A DNA stretch of 64,000 nt from Zeus faber. Lineage: Eukaryota; Chordata; Actinopteri; Zeiformes; Zeidae. The stretch's first letter is position 1; each line of letters starts with the position of its first letter. The notes under the pieces are model-generated. The model saw only the letters and a list, made by a program, of their open reading frames with translations. It made no database searches and was not told the origin of the DNA. Made by a program: the position numbers and the translations under genes. Positions 11,301 through 25,100 of this stretch are shown here, one piece after another. The DNA lies in NCBI GenBank assembly GCA_960531495.1, contig OY482853.1:4467022-4531021 (forward strand), read 5' to 3'.

Positions 11301-14300
11301 TCAGCTCGATTGTTGCACGTTCCGCGCACAGACCCTATTCCCAAAATATCCGGTAGGGATGGGCGGATCCATACCAAGAGTAACGATACTACCGATGCAA
11401 CATCTCTTTTTGAAGATCAATTCTAGCATCGATGGGATCGATTCCAAGAAGGGATCCTTTTCTCTCTCCAAAATAAGTAAAATAGTTTAGTTTTTTTTAT
11501 TCTACGTATATATTTTGTCACTTGCAGCGGCTGGGTGAACGGGGAGAGCCGCCTGCCTCTGAAAGCAGCCTCCCCCTGAGAGCCCCTTTCTTTTATTGAT
11601 TTTTATTTCTTTTGTAAATGAATACAAGACAAACTTTGTAAAAGCCAGAAGTGGTACTGGATGAAGAGGCATTTGGCTGCTCTTATTGCTGAGCTAAATG
11701 ATCCGATTCATTCACGCTTAAATCCCCCCGGTATAGGTATGGATATTAGTGATTCTGCTGTAGTATTACTTGATATCGGATTGAAACCAAACTCTGCTGA
11801 ATCACCCACCACTAGTATCTACATCCAACAGGTGGCCTTTGGTTCGCCTTTTTACATTTCTGTCTTTGTCTTTGTTTGCAAGTGAAAATTTGCAAATCGA
11901 TCGAAAACATCTTATTTCCTGAGAATCCTTCCTTATTTCCTTAGGATCGTTCCTTATTCACTTAGGATCCTTCCTTATTCCCTTAGGCTCTTTCCTTATT
12001 TCCTTAGGATCGTTCCTTATTTCCTTAGGATCGTTCCTTATTTCCTTAGGCTCTTTCCTTAGGATCGCTCCTCATTCCATTAGGACTGTTCCTTATTTCC
12101 TTAGGATCGTTCCTTATTTTGATCCTAATGAAATCTAAGGAGCGAGTCAAGGTGTATTTTTTATTTTTATTGGTTTTATTTCTGATCACTTGGGTTCTTG
12201 GGTTCTGTATCTTGACACGTAGCTTCCATCTTAAATCACGTTCCCCTGTTTCCAAGCCTTTCACAGTGTGAGCCTCAATAAATTATTCGTGAACAGCTCT
12301 GAGATTTAAGGATCACCATCATTGTGCGTCTGCTTAAAATGAATTTAAAATTCAATATTTGTCATGGCTCCTGCCGTCCCTTGTAGAGGACAATGTACAG
12401 CTCTCCCGCTAGTGTCCTGGCTATAATCCTGGCTAGCGTCCTGACTAGCATCGTGGCTAGTGTCCTGGCTCATGTCCTGGCTAGCGTCCTGGTGAGCATG
12501 CCGACTAGCATCCTGGCTAGTGTCCTGGCGGGTGTCTTTGCTAGTGTCCTGGCTAGTGTCCTGGCTAGTGTTTTGGCGGGTGTCCTGGCTAGTGTCCTGA
12601 CTAGCGTCCTGGCTAGCGTCCTGTCTTCCTTCCAGGTGCAACTTCAGATCTCAGACTGAAGGAATCAAGTTTCTGCTTAAAGCGCTGGGAGCTTTGATCA
12701 AGAGGCTGTTTGAGTGTTTCAATTAGCTGCAGAGATGGTTTTAGGACTTCCTGCCTAATGCCTGCTCCATTAGCTAATGGAGCACGTCCACTCCATAAAT
12801 AGGATGTTTCCAGGTCCGCATGCTCTCTCTAAACTTTAACTATCTTAACCTGTAAAATAAATAGACCGCATGCTGAGAAGTTTGAATGGTATGACAGCGA
12901 GGATTTGTCAATGTCTGCTCTAGAACTTACGAATTTGCAGGGTCAAACGCTTCCCATGGGAATCCTAAAATTAACCACGCTGTTCGCATCAGTGCATCTG
13001 GGGAGGATTAGTGAGACGGTTGAAGCTGGAATGGGTGTTTTATGATTTAGAAAAGGGAAGCCACACCCTTCACTAATAGTATTTATTTTCACTCTACCTT
13101 CCTTTATTATTTGGGGGAAAGTCTCCATGCCCCTTGGGGAGGGGATCAATTAGCCAAGAGAACTTGTAATAACTCTGAAGTCAACTGAACAGAAGTAAAT
13201 TTTTAAAAAGCCGCGCCATGCACTCCCCTCAAATGCAAGCCCCCAAAGTGGAGGAATCCAACATCTCCAGTCCAGTCCATCTCCGGCCTCATGGCACCGT
13301 ACCACATGGATGAAGCTAAGCCCAAACCCCCGACTCCACCGAGGGAGAAACCTCCTCCGGCACCTTTTTCGGGGCTGAGGGGCAGAAATAAAAAGGTGGA
13401 ACAGAAAAGGGAACAAAGGGCATTCACAGCTCGGCTCCTGATCATGTATCCCTGCAACCTAATGGTGGACATCCTGCATGGGGCGTCCCGACAATGAAGG
13501 TCTGAACCATCGCACTTATGAATGATTGGGAGCTTCCTGTGTGTTGAAACCGTATATTTCTGACATTAGTGTAATGGTAGCGGAGGAGGCCACACCGTGG
13601 GAGGAAGAGGAGCTCAGCGGGATCCTCCACCTTTCCCAAAGAGCTGGGGAACCCGCGATGCCTTCACTTCCACCTGGAACAGAGACACAACCTCCTCCCA
13701 CTCCTTCCCCTGCTCCACCCCCCTCTTGCCGCGCCCCTCCCGGTGCCAACTGGTTGTCTCGGGTGCGTCATCTCTTTCCGCGTGGGACGCAATGCCTCTT
13801 GCGCTTCGCTGAAACCGGCGGAGGCACAGCGCTCCGCTCTGAGGTGTCGTCCACACCTTCCCCCGTGGCGCCTTGGCAGCCTAAAATAATGCACGTGGGC
13901 ACCGGTGACATTTTAACAACAAGAAAAAATAAATGAAAAGGGGCGACACTGGCCCACGGAGAAGGTGAAGTGAGTCAATTCTCAGACAGCGATGAAAAGG
14001 TAAAGTGGCTGTCAAAAGACTGCTGATGGAGAATGACAGATGGAGAACCACGGCCATTATACCTTTTAGACAGCTCTGGTTTTGACTGTTTGCCAACATT
14101 AATAGCTGTGAGAGAAAAATGCACGCAATCAACTATTTGAATGAGGACAAAAGCCTCTACCTGTGGGGGGGGGGGGGGGGGTAAAACATTGCCTCTGTGT
14201 TTCCAGGAGACCCCCAGAGTTTATGTGAGGAGAAATGTTCTTTCTCTTTATAATGTCAATTCTACCATTGAAGAACCAGATCATATTTCGTCCTGTTTAC

Positions 14301-17300
14301 CTCGTATGGGGATGAAGAATAACCCCAGGGGACCTTGAAAGATCATTGTAAGGGATATTAGTCTGCCACCAAACTTTGCAAGTACCTGTGAATTACACCC
14401 TAGGGGCAGTCTTGTGAATGACTTCTGACCAAAGCCACACCTTCTGTTTTTATATAAAGCCCTCTTCATCAGTAATAGCAACAGACTGGTCAGAACATTG
14501 CTTTGGAGCAGTACTGAATTTCTCTTTATTCTGCAGAATAAATATCTTTAATATTCTCCGTTTTTGTTTTCTTGTAGCGGGCAGATTAACCTCACCGATC
14601 ATGCAGAAGAATTTCTTTTACATAGCGGTTTGTCCATTTCGTACACACCTAAAGGCGTGTATGGACACCACGTGATCAAGTGATTGCAGCCAATTCATAT
14701 AACTTGGGCAGAATTGCAGAATAGTGGGTGGATGTCGCTATGTGGGCAAATCATGGGAGTAATAAGTGAGGTTCTTTAACTAAAAAAGAGCGGAATGCTT
14801 TTGAATGATGCTGCATGAACACAAACCGATTTTGATGCCCTCGACTTAGACCACACCCTGCTAAGAGGGATGCACCAAACTGCAACTGTCGTAGATATCG
14901 GACAAAGGGAAAGTCCTTCCGGAAATGATTGATGGAGATTATTGGCGTCAGCAGGTTCATCTGGTCTTCACTGGGTACGATGATGTATGGTTTGTGTACA
15001 TGCCGAGCGGAGCAGTTGGCAGCTGCAGGGTGTTGATGTACAGCCTTCTTCAGGAGGGGAAACGGATACTGGGCTGTCAGTTGATTATCCACCGGGTGAG
15101 GGATGGTTTGGTGGGTGTCACCCGGGAGAGTGACCGGTACCAGCAATGGATCACAGAGTCCAATGAAAATCAAAAAGACATGGTGAAGGGTCTGTCAGCC
15201 GTCCCTCAGCTGGATTTAGAGGAAGGCTGTAGATCAGACCTGGAGACGCTGCCTAGAGGCTAGGCTAACTGAGGAAGGCTGTAGATCAGTCCTGGAGACA
15301 CTGCCTTGAGGCTACATTCACTGAGCAAGGCTTTAGATCAGTCCTGGAGATGCTGCATCGAAGTTATGCTAACTAAGGAAGGCTGTAGACTTGTCCTGGA
15401 GATGCTGCCTAGAGGCTAGGCTAACTGAAGAAGGCTTTAGATCAGTCCTGGAGACGATGCTTTGAGGCAACGCTAACCGAGGAAGGTTGAAGATCTGTCC
15501 TGGAGATGCTGCCTTGTAGTTACGCTAACTGAGGAAGGCTGTAGATCAGTCCTGGAGATGCTGCTTTGAGGTTTCATTAACTGAGGAAGGTCAAAAAACA
15601 TTTTGAACCTTTTTGCAACTTTTTTTTCATCTCATTCAAAGGGCCACTCTACATTGACGCAGATTTGCATCAACATTTGGACCCCCACCAGTTGAATAAA
15701 TAAACCCATGAAGAAAACAAAAGTGTTCCGCGGGTCTTTGATGTTTTGGGGAAAAATAGATTTCCTTCAGTCATGTATCGGTAGCCGTACTACACTACAC
15801 TTTAGTAAATACACTTTCACATTTCCAGATGATGTTTGCCTCCTAAAAGCGACATAAAACAGGGAAGTAGGACGACAGAATAGAGGCTGACCACTTTTGT
15901 CTCTGAGTTCGTCTCTGCACCAAAGTAGGACAATGCCGAGGGATTAGAACCAAAATGCAGGAAAAAAACAAAATACCAAATCTACAGCAAACAACATTCT
16001 ACTCTTTCCCTACAATCCTGAAGCTGTTACTAGGGAAGACCCACTCTGACGACCTGAGACAAAGTAATAATCATTCGATTGATTGATTTGATTTATTTCG
16101 AACATGTAATAAATAAGTAAAAAAAAACAAAATTAACAAGCAAAATTTGAAATCATTTGAAAGTGGAGAATCAGAGCTACCAAACAAGGTGTCACTTGTG
16201 CAGATCAAGCAAATATTTTTAAAGCTATGACTTGTTAATGACAAGGGTGTGGCAAACCGTGTTTGTGAGATAATCACCTCCAAAATTGTACCCACACCAG
16301 GGCCGTTTCTCAATACCAAGTACGCAAAGTCTGGACTTGCGGACTTGGTAGTTCAGACTTGGCAAGTTCTACTCGGGAGTACAGACCGCTTGGTGCGAAA
16401 TGCATTCTGGGATATTTGGCTGTCCCAAATCCACACAAGTCACCAACGACGCGTCCTTGATAAAATGGTCAGAGCAAGTCCACATCCGGGCATTTGGACT
16501 GGACTTGGCTTGATGCGTACTTTGAATTGGAACAGTACTTGGGCTGTGACTGATGACGTTTCACAAGTCCACAAGAACACAAGTACAGACAAGAACGCAG
16601 ATTGAGAAAGGGCCCAGGTTCATACAGCAATGCAAATGGGGGTTGGTGGACAAACCAAGCCTCACGGCTAATTAACATACTGCTGAATGGGCCAATCAAG
16701 AACAGCGTTGAACAGCATCAACAACACACAAACAACTATTTGTGTTTTTAAAAAAGCTTTTATTTAACAGTTAAATTATACATGTTTTATAAAAGTGGAA
16801 TTATTTAGGAGTTTAAAAGTACAGACAACACAACAAAATGTAGGGTCTATCAATAATTTAAGCTCAAACTCAACGGACTTCATCACGTCATCAACTTCTT
16901 CCATTGCAACATCAACGGGCGTATTGTCGATCTCCTCCGGTGGTTCTTGAAAATATTCAGTTTCATCGTCACATTAAGTTTGAAATCCGCTGTTTGAAAT
17001 GTTCTCCAAGTCTGAGATAATATCAGATTCAGCGTCGCTGTCGTTCTCATCGTCGCTGTTAGAGAACTGGCTGATCATCGCGGAAGATAAAGTCCAGTAC
17101 GCACTGCTTGCACTGACTTGGATCTATCGCACTGGTCAGATTAAGGTCCGAGATATGATTCAGAGCTTCTGCCACCCGCTTCGCGTAATCCATAAGGATA
17201 CGAAGAAGAAAGTTTTCACAGACAAGTGAGACCGAAACACCCCCGTGCTGCGCTCTAACCGTCGGTTTACGGAAGTGACGTAGGTGCGTGATGCGAAGAT

Positions 17301-20300
17301 TTCTTCTTCTATGCAGTTTCACAACAATGGCTCTGTGTGTGTGAGTGGAATATGGAGGAATTATCTTCACCTGGACGCTCGCATTAAAGCAAACAATAGA
17401 TTAGCGTTGTTCAGCGCTGTTCAACATCTTGGTAAGTGAACTCTTTTTCCCTGTGTAATCTAACGCGAATATTTACCTGCACACAGTTGAAAAATCGAAT
17501 TTTCCTTCAAGAAAGGTTTTTTCAACTTATGTGGCTGCTCCTGGCCTTTTTAGAAATGCGCAAGATGGGGTTTTTTTCTGCGGTGGGTCGAAGAAACATC
17601 TCTATGAACTGAAGTACATTATCGCCATTGATAGGCTAAGGGTTAGTTATCATCCATCGATCAATCTATCTATCGCAAATCTATCGATCCATCCAGCCAT
17701 CCATCCACCCATCCATGCATCCATCCATCCATCCGCCCATCCATCCATCCATCTATTTGGTGTGACGTGGCGGGGACCCACCATTGTGTGCTGACACATG
17801 TAGGGATTGGTCTGTGACGTCGTCCATGTTTTTTAGTGGAATCTAATTTTAAATTCATCTTCCAACTTCAAAACTTAATCTCTTTAATTCCACCGTAGAA
17901 AGCAGTAACGATGGTTAGTCATCGCAGGGTGATTGGCAATCAGCCGTTAGTGTCCGCTATAAAAGAAACAGGTCTGACTCCCGGCAGGAGAGAGAGAGAG
18001 GAGATTAAAACTATAAGCTTCGGACTATAAGGTTCGGATTGTAAATCTGTGTTTTATTCACCACACTAATCTGTCCAAAGTGGAAAAAACAGACCTCCTT
18101 TTGATCTTCCCTGTGGTGGAAAACTAGTTGGCTGTTATTATTGTGGTGTGGGGATGGGGTGGTTTGAGCATCCACACCTGACCTGGATCTAGGTAATTGG
18201 GATCAAAGTGGCTGCATACCTGTTGCTTGTTGGTTGGGCTCACCCTCATCCCCACACACACTCAGGAGAGGAGCCTGTGGAGCGGATGAGCTCCATAACC
18301 AGAGCACCATCACCAGAGGACCATCACATGAAGACCATCACCAGGGGACCATCACAAGTGACCATCACCAGAGGGCCATCACCAGAGGACCATCACCAGA
18401 GGACCATCACATGAAGACCATCACCAGGGGACCATCACAAGTGACCATCACCAGAGGGCCATCACCAGAGGACCATCACCAGAGGACCATCACATGAAGA
18501 CCATCACCAGGGGAGCATCACATAGGACTATCACCAGGGGACCATCACTAGGGCACCATCACATGAGGACCACCACCTGGGGACCATCACCAGGGGACCA
18601 TCACCATGACACCATCACCAGAGGATCATCATCCGGGGACCATCACCAGGGGACCATCACCAGAGGACCATCACCAGGGCACCATTACCAGAGGACCATC
18701 AGTAGGGCACCAATCACCAGGGGACCATCACCAGAGGACCATCACCAGGGCACCATCACCAGGGGACCATCACCAGATCACTAGAGGACCATCACCGGAG
18801 GACCATCACCAAGGGACCATCACTGGACAAGCTCCAGTGTCTGATGAAAGGTTTGACTCCCGACTCCTGAGTCATTTTGAAGATTTGTTTGCTATGAATG
18901 AATGGTTGGTGATTTGAAGTTCAGGAATACTTTCTGAGAAGTGATTTGAGGGAATAAGAACCTGTCTGAGAGGAAGACGCTACGTTGAAGCTAAAAAGAG
19001 TCAATGAGTCACTCAAGCCATCCACTGACCTTTATACAATGGACCTAGATCCCACTGGATCCCCACTGCACGAGCCGCAACACTGACTCATTTCAAATGA
19101 AATATTACTTAATATCCAATATAGTCTCTCCTCCTTCCTACTGGTCTACCTGTCTGTGCTCGGCCATTTTGACTTGCCCTTCAAACAGAGTTCAAACTCG
19201 CAGACGAACACCCCTACTACACCTTCTACTGCCAGACCTCCTAAATCTACTCCTACGTTCCACACTTGACAACTTTCCACTCGCTGGCGGGAACCTTTGA
19301 TCCGAGTTGTAATTAGATCCGCCTTTGACGAGGCGGGGATTTTATGGGGGGGGCGCAGCCCGGCGTGGCATCACACTACCAGCTTCTCCGCTATGACGGC
19401 CTCTCTGGAGTGGCGAGGAGAGCGGCTAATGCGATCATCCGTGGATCTTAAGAGTCATTAGACGGTTTCCTGCATGCTCAGAAGCTGGGAAGCCACCGGA
19501 CGCACACGCCCGGTCCATCAGCTGCGCCTTATCACCTTAATAACGTCTGACAGGTGTAACCAGGCAACAGGGCAAAAAAAAGCATTTAATGAATGGCACA
19601 TAGGAGCTTCTACGTGATCATTAGCTTACATTCACATGCAGGATTTATTAGCGGGTGACAGCTGCTCTCCCAAAGGAGCACTAGCATTGTAGTGTAGCCG
19701 TCGCTTGCTTGAAAGCGGTATTGCTGGAGCGGCACAGAGTTTCCCAACATGAGGGTCTGGCTCCCCTGGGGGGGTCCGTGCCCTGCTCAGGTGAGGCCAT
19801 GATTGATGGAATCTGGGAAATATCTGAATTGAATTACAATTTGGTTTTTCGTGCTTATGAATGATAATCGCCTCATTGAATGACACTGATAACGTATTTG
19901 CAGCCTTTTAGATTTCAACGGTAATTTATCAACGAACGACCTCAAAAGAGGAAATGCTGTGAGTCCTTGAAAAAACACTTTGGGTTGCATGTTGTGTATG
20001 AAAGGTGTTATACTAGAAGGCAAGAAGGTCCTGGGTTCGATTCCCGCCTGGGGCGCTGTTGGCACCGTGCTCCAGGCAGGTTATCTCCCAAATAGGAGAC
20101 TTTCTGTGTGGAGTTTGCATGTTCTCCCCGTGCTCACATGGGGTTTCCTCCACCTCACGTCAGTAAGGACCCCCCCAAAAAACATGCACCCATCATGGTC
20201 TGACCAGCGATGGACATTTATCACCTGGTCCCCGGGCGCGTCCACGTACGCTGCCCACTGCTCCTGGCTGTGCCCCCGGAGGAAGGACAAGCCAGGATGG

Positions 20301-20592
20301 TTAAATGCAGAGAATCCATTTCACCGACCACAATCCAAAGCATGTGTGTGTTGTAATGTGTGGTGTGCTGTGTGACAAATAAAGATTGTTCTTCTTCTTC
20401 TTCTACTAATAAAGGTTATTATTATTATTATTATTGTTATAATTATTATTTATAGCGGCAGAATTATCAAGGTTTAAAATTGCATTTATTGTTAGGCGCA
20501 AATGTCTTTTTTGTTCTTTTTATGGCACTATCATAGAAATATAAGCTTGTATTATTGCCCACCCATCCATCCATCCATCCATCCATCCATCC

Positions 20593-20683
<91 letters not shown>

Positions 20684-20716
20684 CATCCACCCATCCACCC
20701 ATCCATCCATCCATCC

Positions 20717-20759
<43 letters not shown>

Positions 20760-20848
20760 CATCCATCCATCCATCCACCCATCCACCCATCCACCCATCC
20801 ATCCATCCATCCATCCATCCATCCATCCATCCATCCATCCATCCATCC

Positions 20849-20919
<71 letters not shown>

Positions 20920-22106
20920 CATCCATCCATCCATCCATCCATCCATCCATCCATCCATCCATCCATCCATCCATCCATCTATCTATCTATTCATCCATCC
21001 ATCCAGGGGGGTCTCACCTCCCAGGAGATCACCAGCTCGTGCCTCCGTCCGCTGCCTCCGCTCACGTTCGCCGGCGCCACAGAAGGAACTGCGAATAAAA
21101 AGCGCGAACAAATAAAAAACAGGGATGTAAACGAGCCACTTATCGTCTTTTCCGCTCGAGAGCACGACCGACACGATTCCGGGACGTTTTGGAAAAAATG
21201 GAAACAATAACGCTCCACTCGTGAGACAATTGGCTGCGATTAAGCATCCGGCGTTCAGCGTGAGGTTCTCAGGGAGACTGGAGGAAAATGGCAGCGGATA
21301 CAGTGATTAGTCTGTTAATTAGTGAGTTAATTACACCGAGGAGCGAGGACGTTATAATCGGCCGCCTTCCAGCGACCTCTGACCTTTGTGATTATTTGGT
21401 TTTATGGACGGGGGGGGGGCAGCGCTGTCACAGACGGTTTCCCGGCGTCGTAAATACTTTAAATACTTTATTTCTCCGCCGTGTCTTGGCCCTGGAGGGC
21501 AGGGAGGAAGGCTCGGCTCGGAGCGCTCGGCTTGTCCCGGGGTCGTGTAAGCGGCTTATTTCCCACTTCCTGCCAAATTAAAACCCGGCAGGTGGACAAT
21601 GGAGACGGAGCCAACGAAGCGAAGAGCGCATCGGCACCGTCAGCGGGAGGAGCTCGAGGAACGCTGCGGAGGGGGGGGGGTGGAGAGCTATTTTCTGTCC
21701 ACGTGGGGTCAGGGGAGGCTCTGCCTACTTTGGGATTATAAGAAGATCATTGGATTGACCCAGCATACTCATTTAGATCATTCATGAGAGTATTACATTT
21801 TTATTTTGAAAATACCTCATCAAATTTATATGGTTGATAAAATTGGGCTGCTTGAAATAATGACATTTATGGAGGGGGGTGGGGGGGGGGTATCATCTCT
21901 CTCACCTGCCTCCCTGGTCCTTCCCCCCCTGGAGGGGGCGCTTGGGTCCCCGGTGCCGATGGCGTTGCTGGCCACCACCCGGAACTCGTACTCCACCCAG
22001 GGGTTCAGCTGCACCGCCATCGCAGACTCCATGTCGCCCGTCACCGGCTCCGGGTCTGAGGAGCAAAGGTTAAGGATTCCTTCAATTAAGAATGACCTAG
22101 TACATA

Positions 22107-22165
<59 letters not shown>

Positions 22166-25100
22166 GGTCTATCTATCTATCGAGCCATCTATCTATATTT
22201 CTATTCATTTGGATGGAAAAACACCTTGATGTCTGTTATACACAATGTTCATACGATGTCATTTCAAAGTGTTTTGGGGAAACCGTTGCTATGGGTAACC
22301 AGGCAGGTCTGGATGCTGCTTGCAGGAATAAAGTAAATAGCCTGCAGCTCGCAAATCACCCAGAATACCAATATCATCCTGCTATACGTTAGGCATCTTG
22401 ATGTAATCACTACGTTCAAGTGGGGGGGGGCTTTTATTTTGAAATGCAGGTCCCACACACTGTGCATTTCAAACAGGTTGGAGCTAATCTCTGCACTCCA
22501 GGTTCTTCTTGTAACACACTGTGTCAGTCGTGCACGGAGAGCGTACCCACGACGAGCTAACGGGGGAGTGTGCATGTGGGGGCGTGCAGGTGGGGCGTGT
22601 GCGTGGGGGTGTGCACGTGGCTAACAAGCTAGCGTTGCAGCTTAGCGTCTTATCGCCACTCCTCAAACAGCTGATAGCTGTGTTTGGGACCTGAACCCGT
22701 TCTCCGGTCAGCAGGCGTCTCCGGGGGTCCTAATTGTCTTTCATCAAATGAAACCTTGTCTGCCGTTAAAAGGAATGTCTGCAAAGTGTGATTTATTTAT
22801 TTATCCCTGAAGTATTCTGGCCCGTGATTTATTAACTCTGCTTTTATTCTTCACCACAGATTAGGATGGATTGCACGTCGCTCACAGAGCCGTCCACTCG
22901 GAGCCTAAATGATCACAATTGATTGGGGTTTTTTTCATCTCGACGCAGAAGTTATGGTCACTGCGTCTTTGACAGGAATAACAAAATTTCCTTTGTTATT
23001 TCAAGATTAATGGAAAACTAAACTGTGAAGTAAAAACTTCACAACAAATTCAAACCAGTTGAAGTTATAACTCTGCTGGGCTTCATCAAACAAAAGCCAT
23101 GTATACATATACATTTATAATTTGTATATATTTTAAAAATAGAAATATATAATTTTTGAACAGATGTTATACATAATTAAATAGTTGCTACCAACATTTC
23201 AGTGTACCATGTTGTTTTTTAATGTAATGTATTAATTTAAAGCACGTTTTTGAGTTGCATGTTATGTATGAAAGGTGCTATGCAAATAAAGGTTATTATT
23301 ATTATGGATATTATTATTATTGGTTTTATTTATTATTTTTATTGGTTTTAATTATATTATTAATCTATTATTGATATTGCTATTATTGCTAATATACATT
23401 TTAATTCATTTGTGATTAAGGTGGTATTCATAAAGTGGAAATTTCTTGCCAACTCCCAAAGAAAATGTAAATATTACACATTTTTTAATCGCTTCAGACA
23501 TTGAAACATAGAACTGCTTAAAATAGCATCAGTCCCGAGTTCAGCCAATCAGGGTTATTGATCACCTGTGCGGACGGTCTGCCAGCCCAGGGAGAAGGGG
23601 CTGCGGGCCTGCAGGTTGTAGGTGCTGATGGGGCTGTGGTTGTCCAAGCCGCGGCTCCAGGACAGCGTGGCCGTGGTGTCGCTGATCTCCTCCACGATGA
23701 CCACGCCCGGCGGCCCGGGGGGGCCTGGGAGGGGGGGCAGGGCGGGGGAGAGAGAGAGGGGGTCAAATGGTGGGAAGGGGCTGGGAGGGTCTTCAAAGGT
23801 CAGTGGGTTAAAATACCCTTTTTATCAAGCCACTCAGGTTCGCTATAACATTGATTAAGTAATTCATGTATTATTATTTCATTTTTATCGTATTTATTTA
23901 TTATTAATTTCAGAACTCTCTGTATTCAATTGTTTAAATGTTTTGTTTTTTTTACGTTATCTTCCTCACTATTCAAATGGACTTATTAAATGTGCTTTAA
24001 TCTGCTGCATTTAGTTTTAATTATTTTACACATTTATCCGTCTTTTATGTGTATTTTAATTCTGTGAAGGACTTTGTACCCTGTGTTTCGGAACTGGTAT
24101 CAAAATATCTAGTCAGGAACCAGCAAACGACGGCCGACGACCATCGCGTTGTTGCCCAGGGAAAGTTTAAACGTTTTGACGTCGTTACAGTACAGTACAT
24201 GTTTGTTACTGCATTTCAGACACAAAATAAAAAGGTCTGAATCATGCGCTGCGTCACACAAAGCAATAAAAAAAATCTGGATTCTATTTTCTTCTCCTCT
24301 CAAGATGCATTTCAATATTCAAGAGGTTTATTCGTCACATACATATACAAACTTTCATACATATATGCAGTGAAATGTAATGCAACGCACCCGGTGATTA
24401 CACACAATATGTTCTAGACAGAACACAGTAGCTACCTAAACATTTATTTCTACTAGACCAACTAACTGATTACTAAAACGTAATACACAGTAAGTCAGAA
24501 TAATATTTTATAGAATAAAATAAAAATATATAGAATAAAATAAAATAAAATGGACTAGATAAAGGGAATAGGCTTACATATATGGGATAGACTTATGTTT
24601 ATGGGATAGGCAATTATGTAAATACAGATATGTGCATTGAAGTGGCATGTGAATAAAGTGAGGTAGTGTTTGTGGGATAATACAGTACAGTATACAACAG
24701 TACGGCGCAGCAATACGGTAACACCGAACAACCCAGAACAGTGACACAGAACAGTATGCTACATACAGTACAGAAGGTAGTGGAGCCTATGTGTGTGGCT
24801 CAGTGAGGACCCCTGGTGAGGTCAGCGTTGACAGTTCTTATGGCTTGAGGAGGAAACTCCGTCTCAGTCTCTCTGTTCTCACTGTGTGACTGTGGAGGTG
24901 CTTGCCCGACCGCAGCTGGAACAGCCCATTGATGGGGTGATGAGGATCCTTCATGATCCTGTGAACTCTGCTACTACACCTGCTCGTATATAAGTCCTGC
25001 AGGGAGGGGAGGGTAGTTCCAGTGCTACGTTCAGCTGAACGCACCACCCTCTGCAGGGCCCGCCTCGGCATTTGTGACGGCGGCTGGCGTTCTGGGTCTC

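Larger units (their letters stand above)
7848..21017 (-). other. cntn5: 13.2-kb cntn5 intron within FNIII-2
   Basis: Rich in repeats, listed separately: TTA/TGA microsatellite (7950-8450), a snapback-type repeat (9135-9215), MITE-like element (9680-10166), several minisatellites (11920-12120, 12413-12625, 15190-15590, 18297-18822), a MITE (16302-16613) and a nested SINE (20016-20403). A GC-rich stretch at 10170-11300 and a P/S-rich open stretch at 13290-13940 show no recognisable protein. Confidence 0.8.
22056..23565 (-). other. cntn5: cntn5 intron within FNIII-1 (1.5 kb)
   Basis: Contains a (GTCT)n array (22108-22165) about 50 nt from the acceptor, a GTGCGTGGGGGTGTGC-rich stretch (22560-22620) and a dispersed repeat end (23240-23310). 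Confidence 0.75.

Noticed and set aside
12345..12659. Plus SVLA-repeat and minus SQDT-repeat frames
   Set aside because: 12-bp minisatellite keeps both strands open.
13291..13936. Proline-rich plus-strand frame of 136 codons and overlapping minus-strand frames
   Set aside because: No recognisable domain, overlapping open frames on both strands, GC-rich composition; no splice-site pair that would tie it to a gene.
18208..18917. Plus-strand frames with GPSPEDHH repeats
   Set aside because: 15-bp minisatellite; open in more than one frame and without splice or start context.
19979..20065. tRNA gene suggested by GGTTCGATTCC
   Set aside because: The B-box-like sequence belongs to a SINE head; no cloverleaf with a matching acceptor stem is present. 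The same applies at 36.9-37.2, 48.8 and 53.8 kb.
20502..21115. Plus-strand frames of 186-198 codons (HPSIHPS, YLSIYLS)
   Set aside because: Tetranucleotide array translated in several frames.
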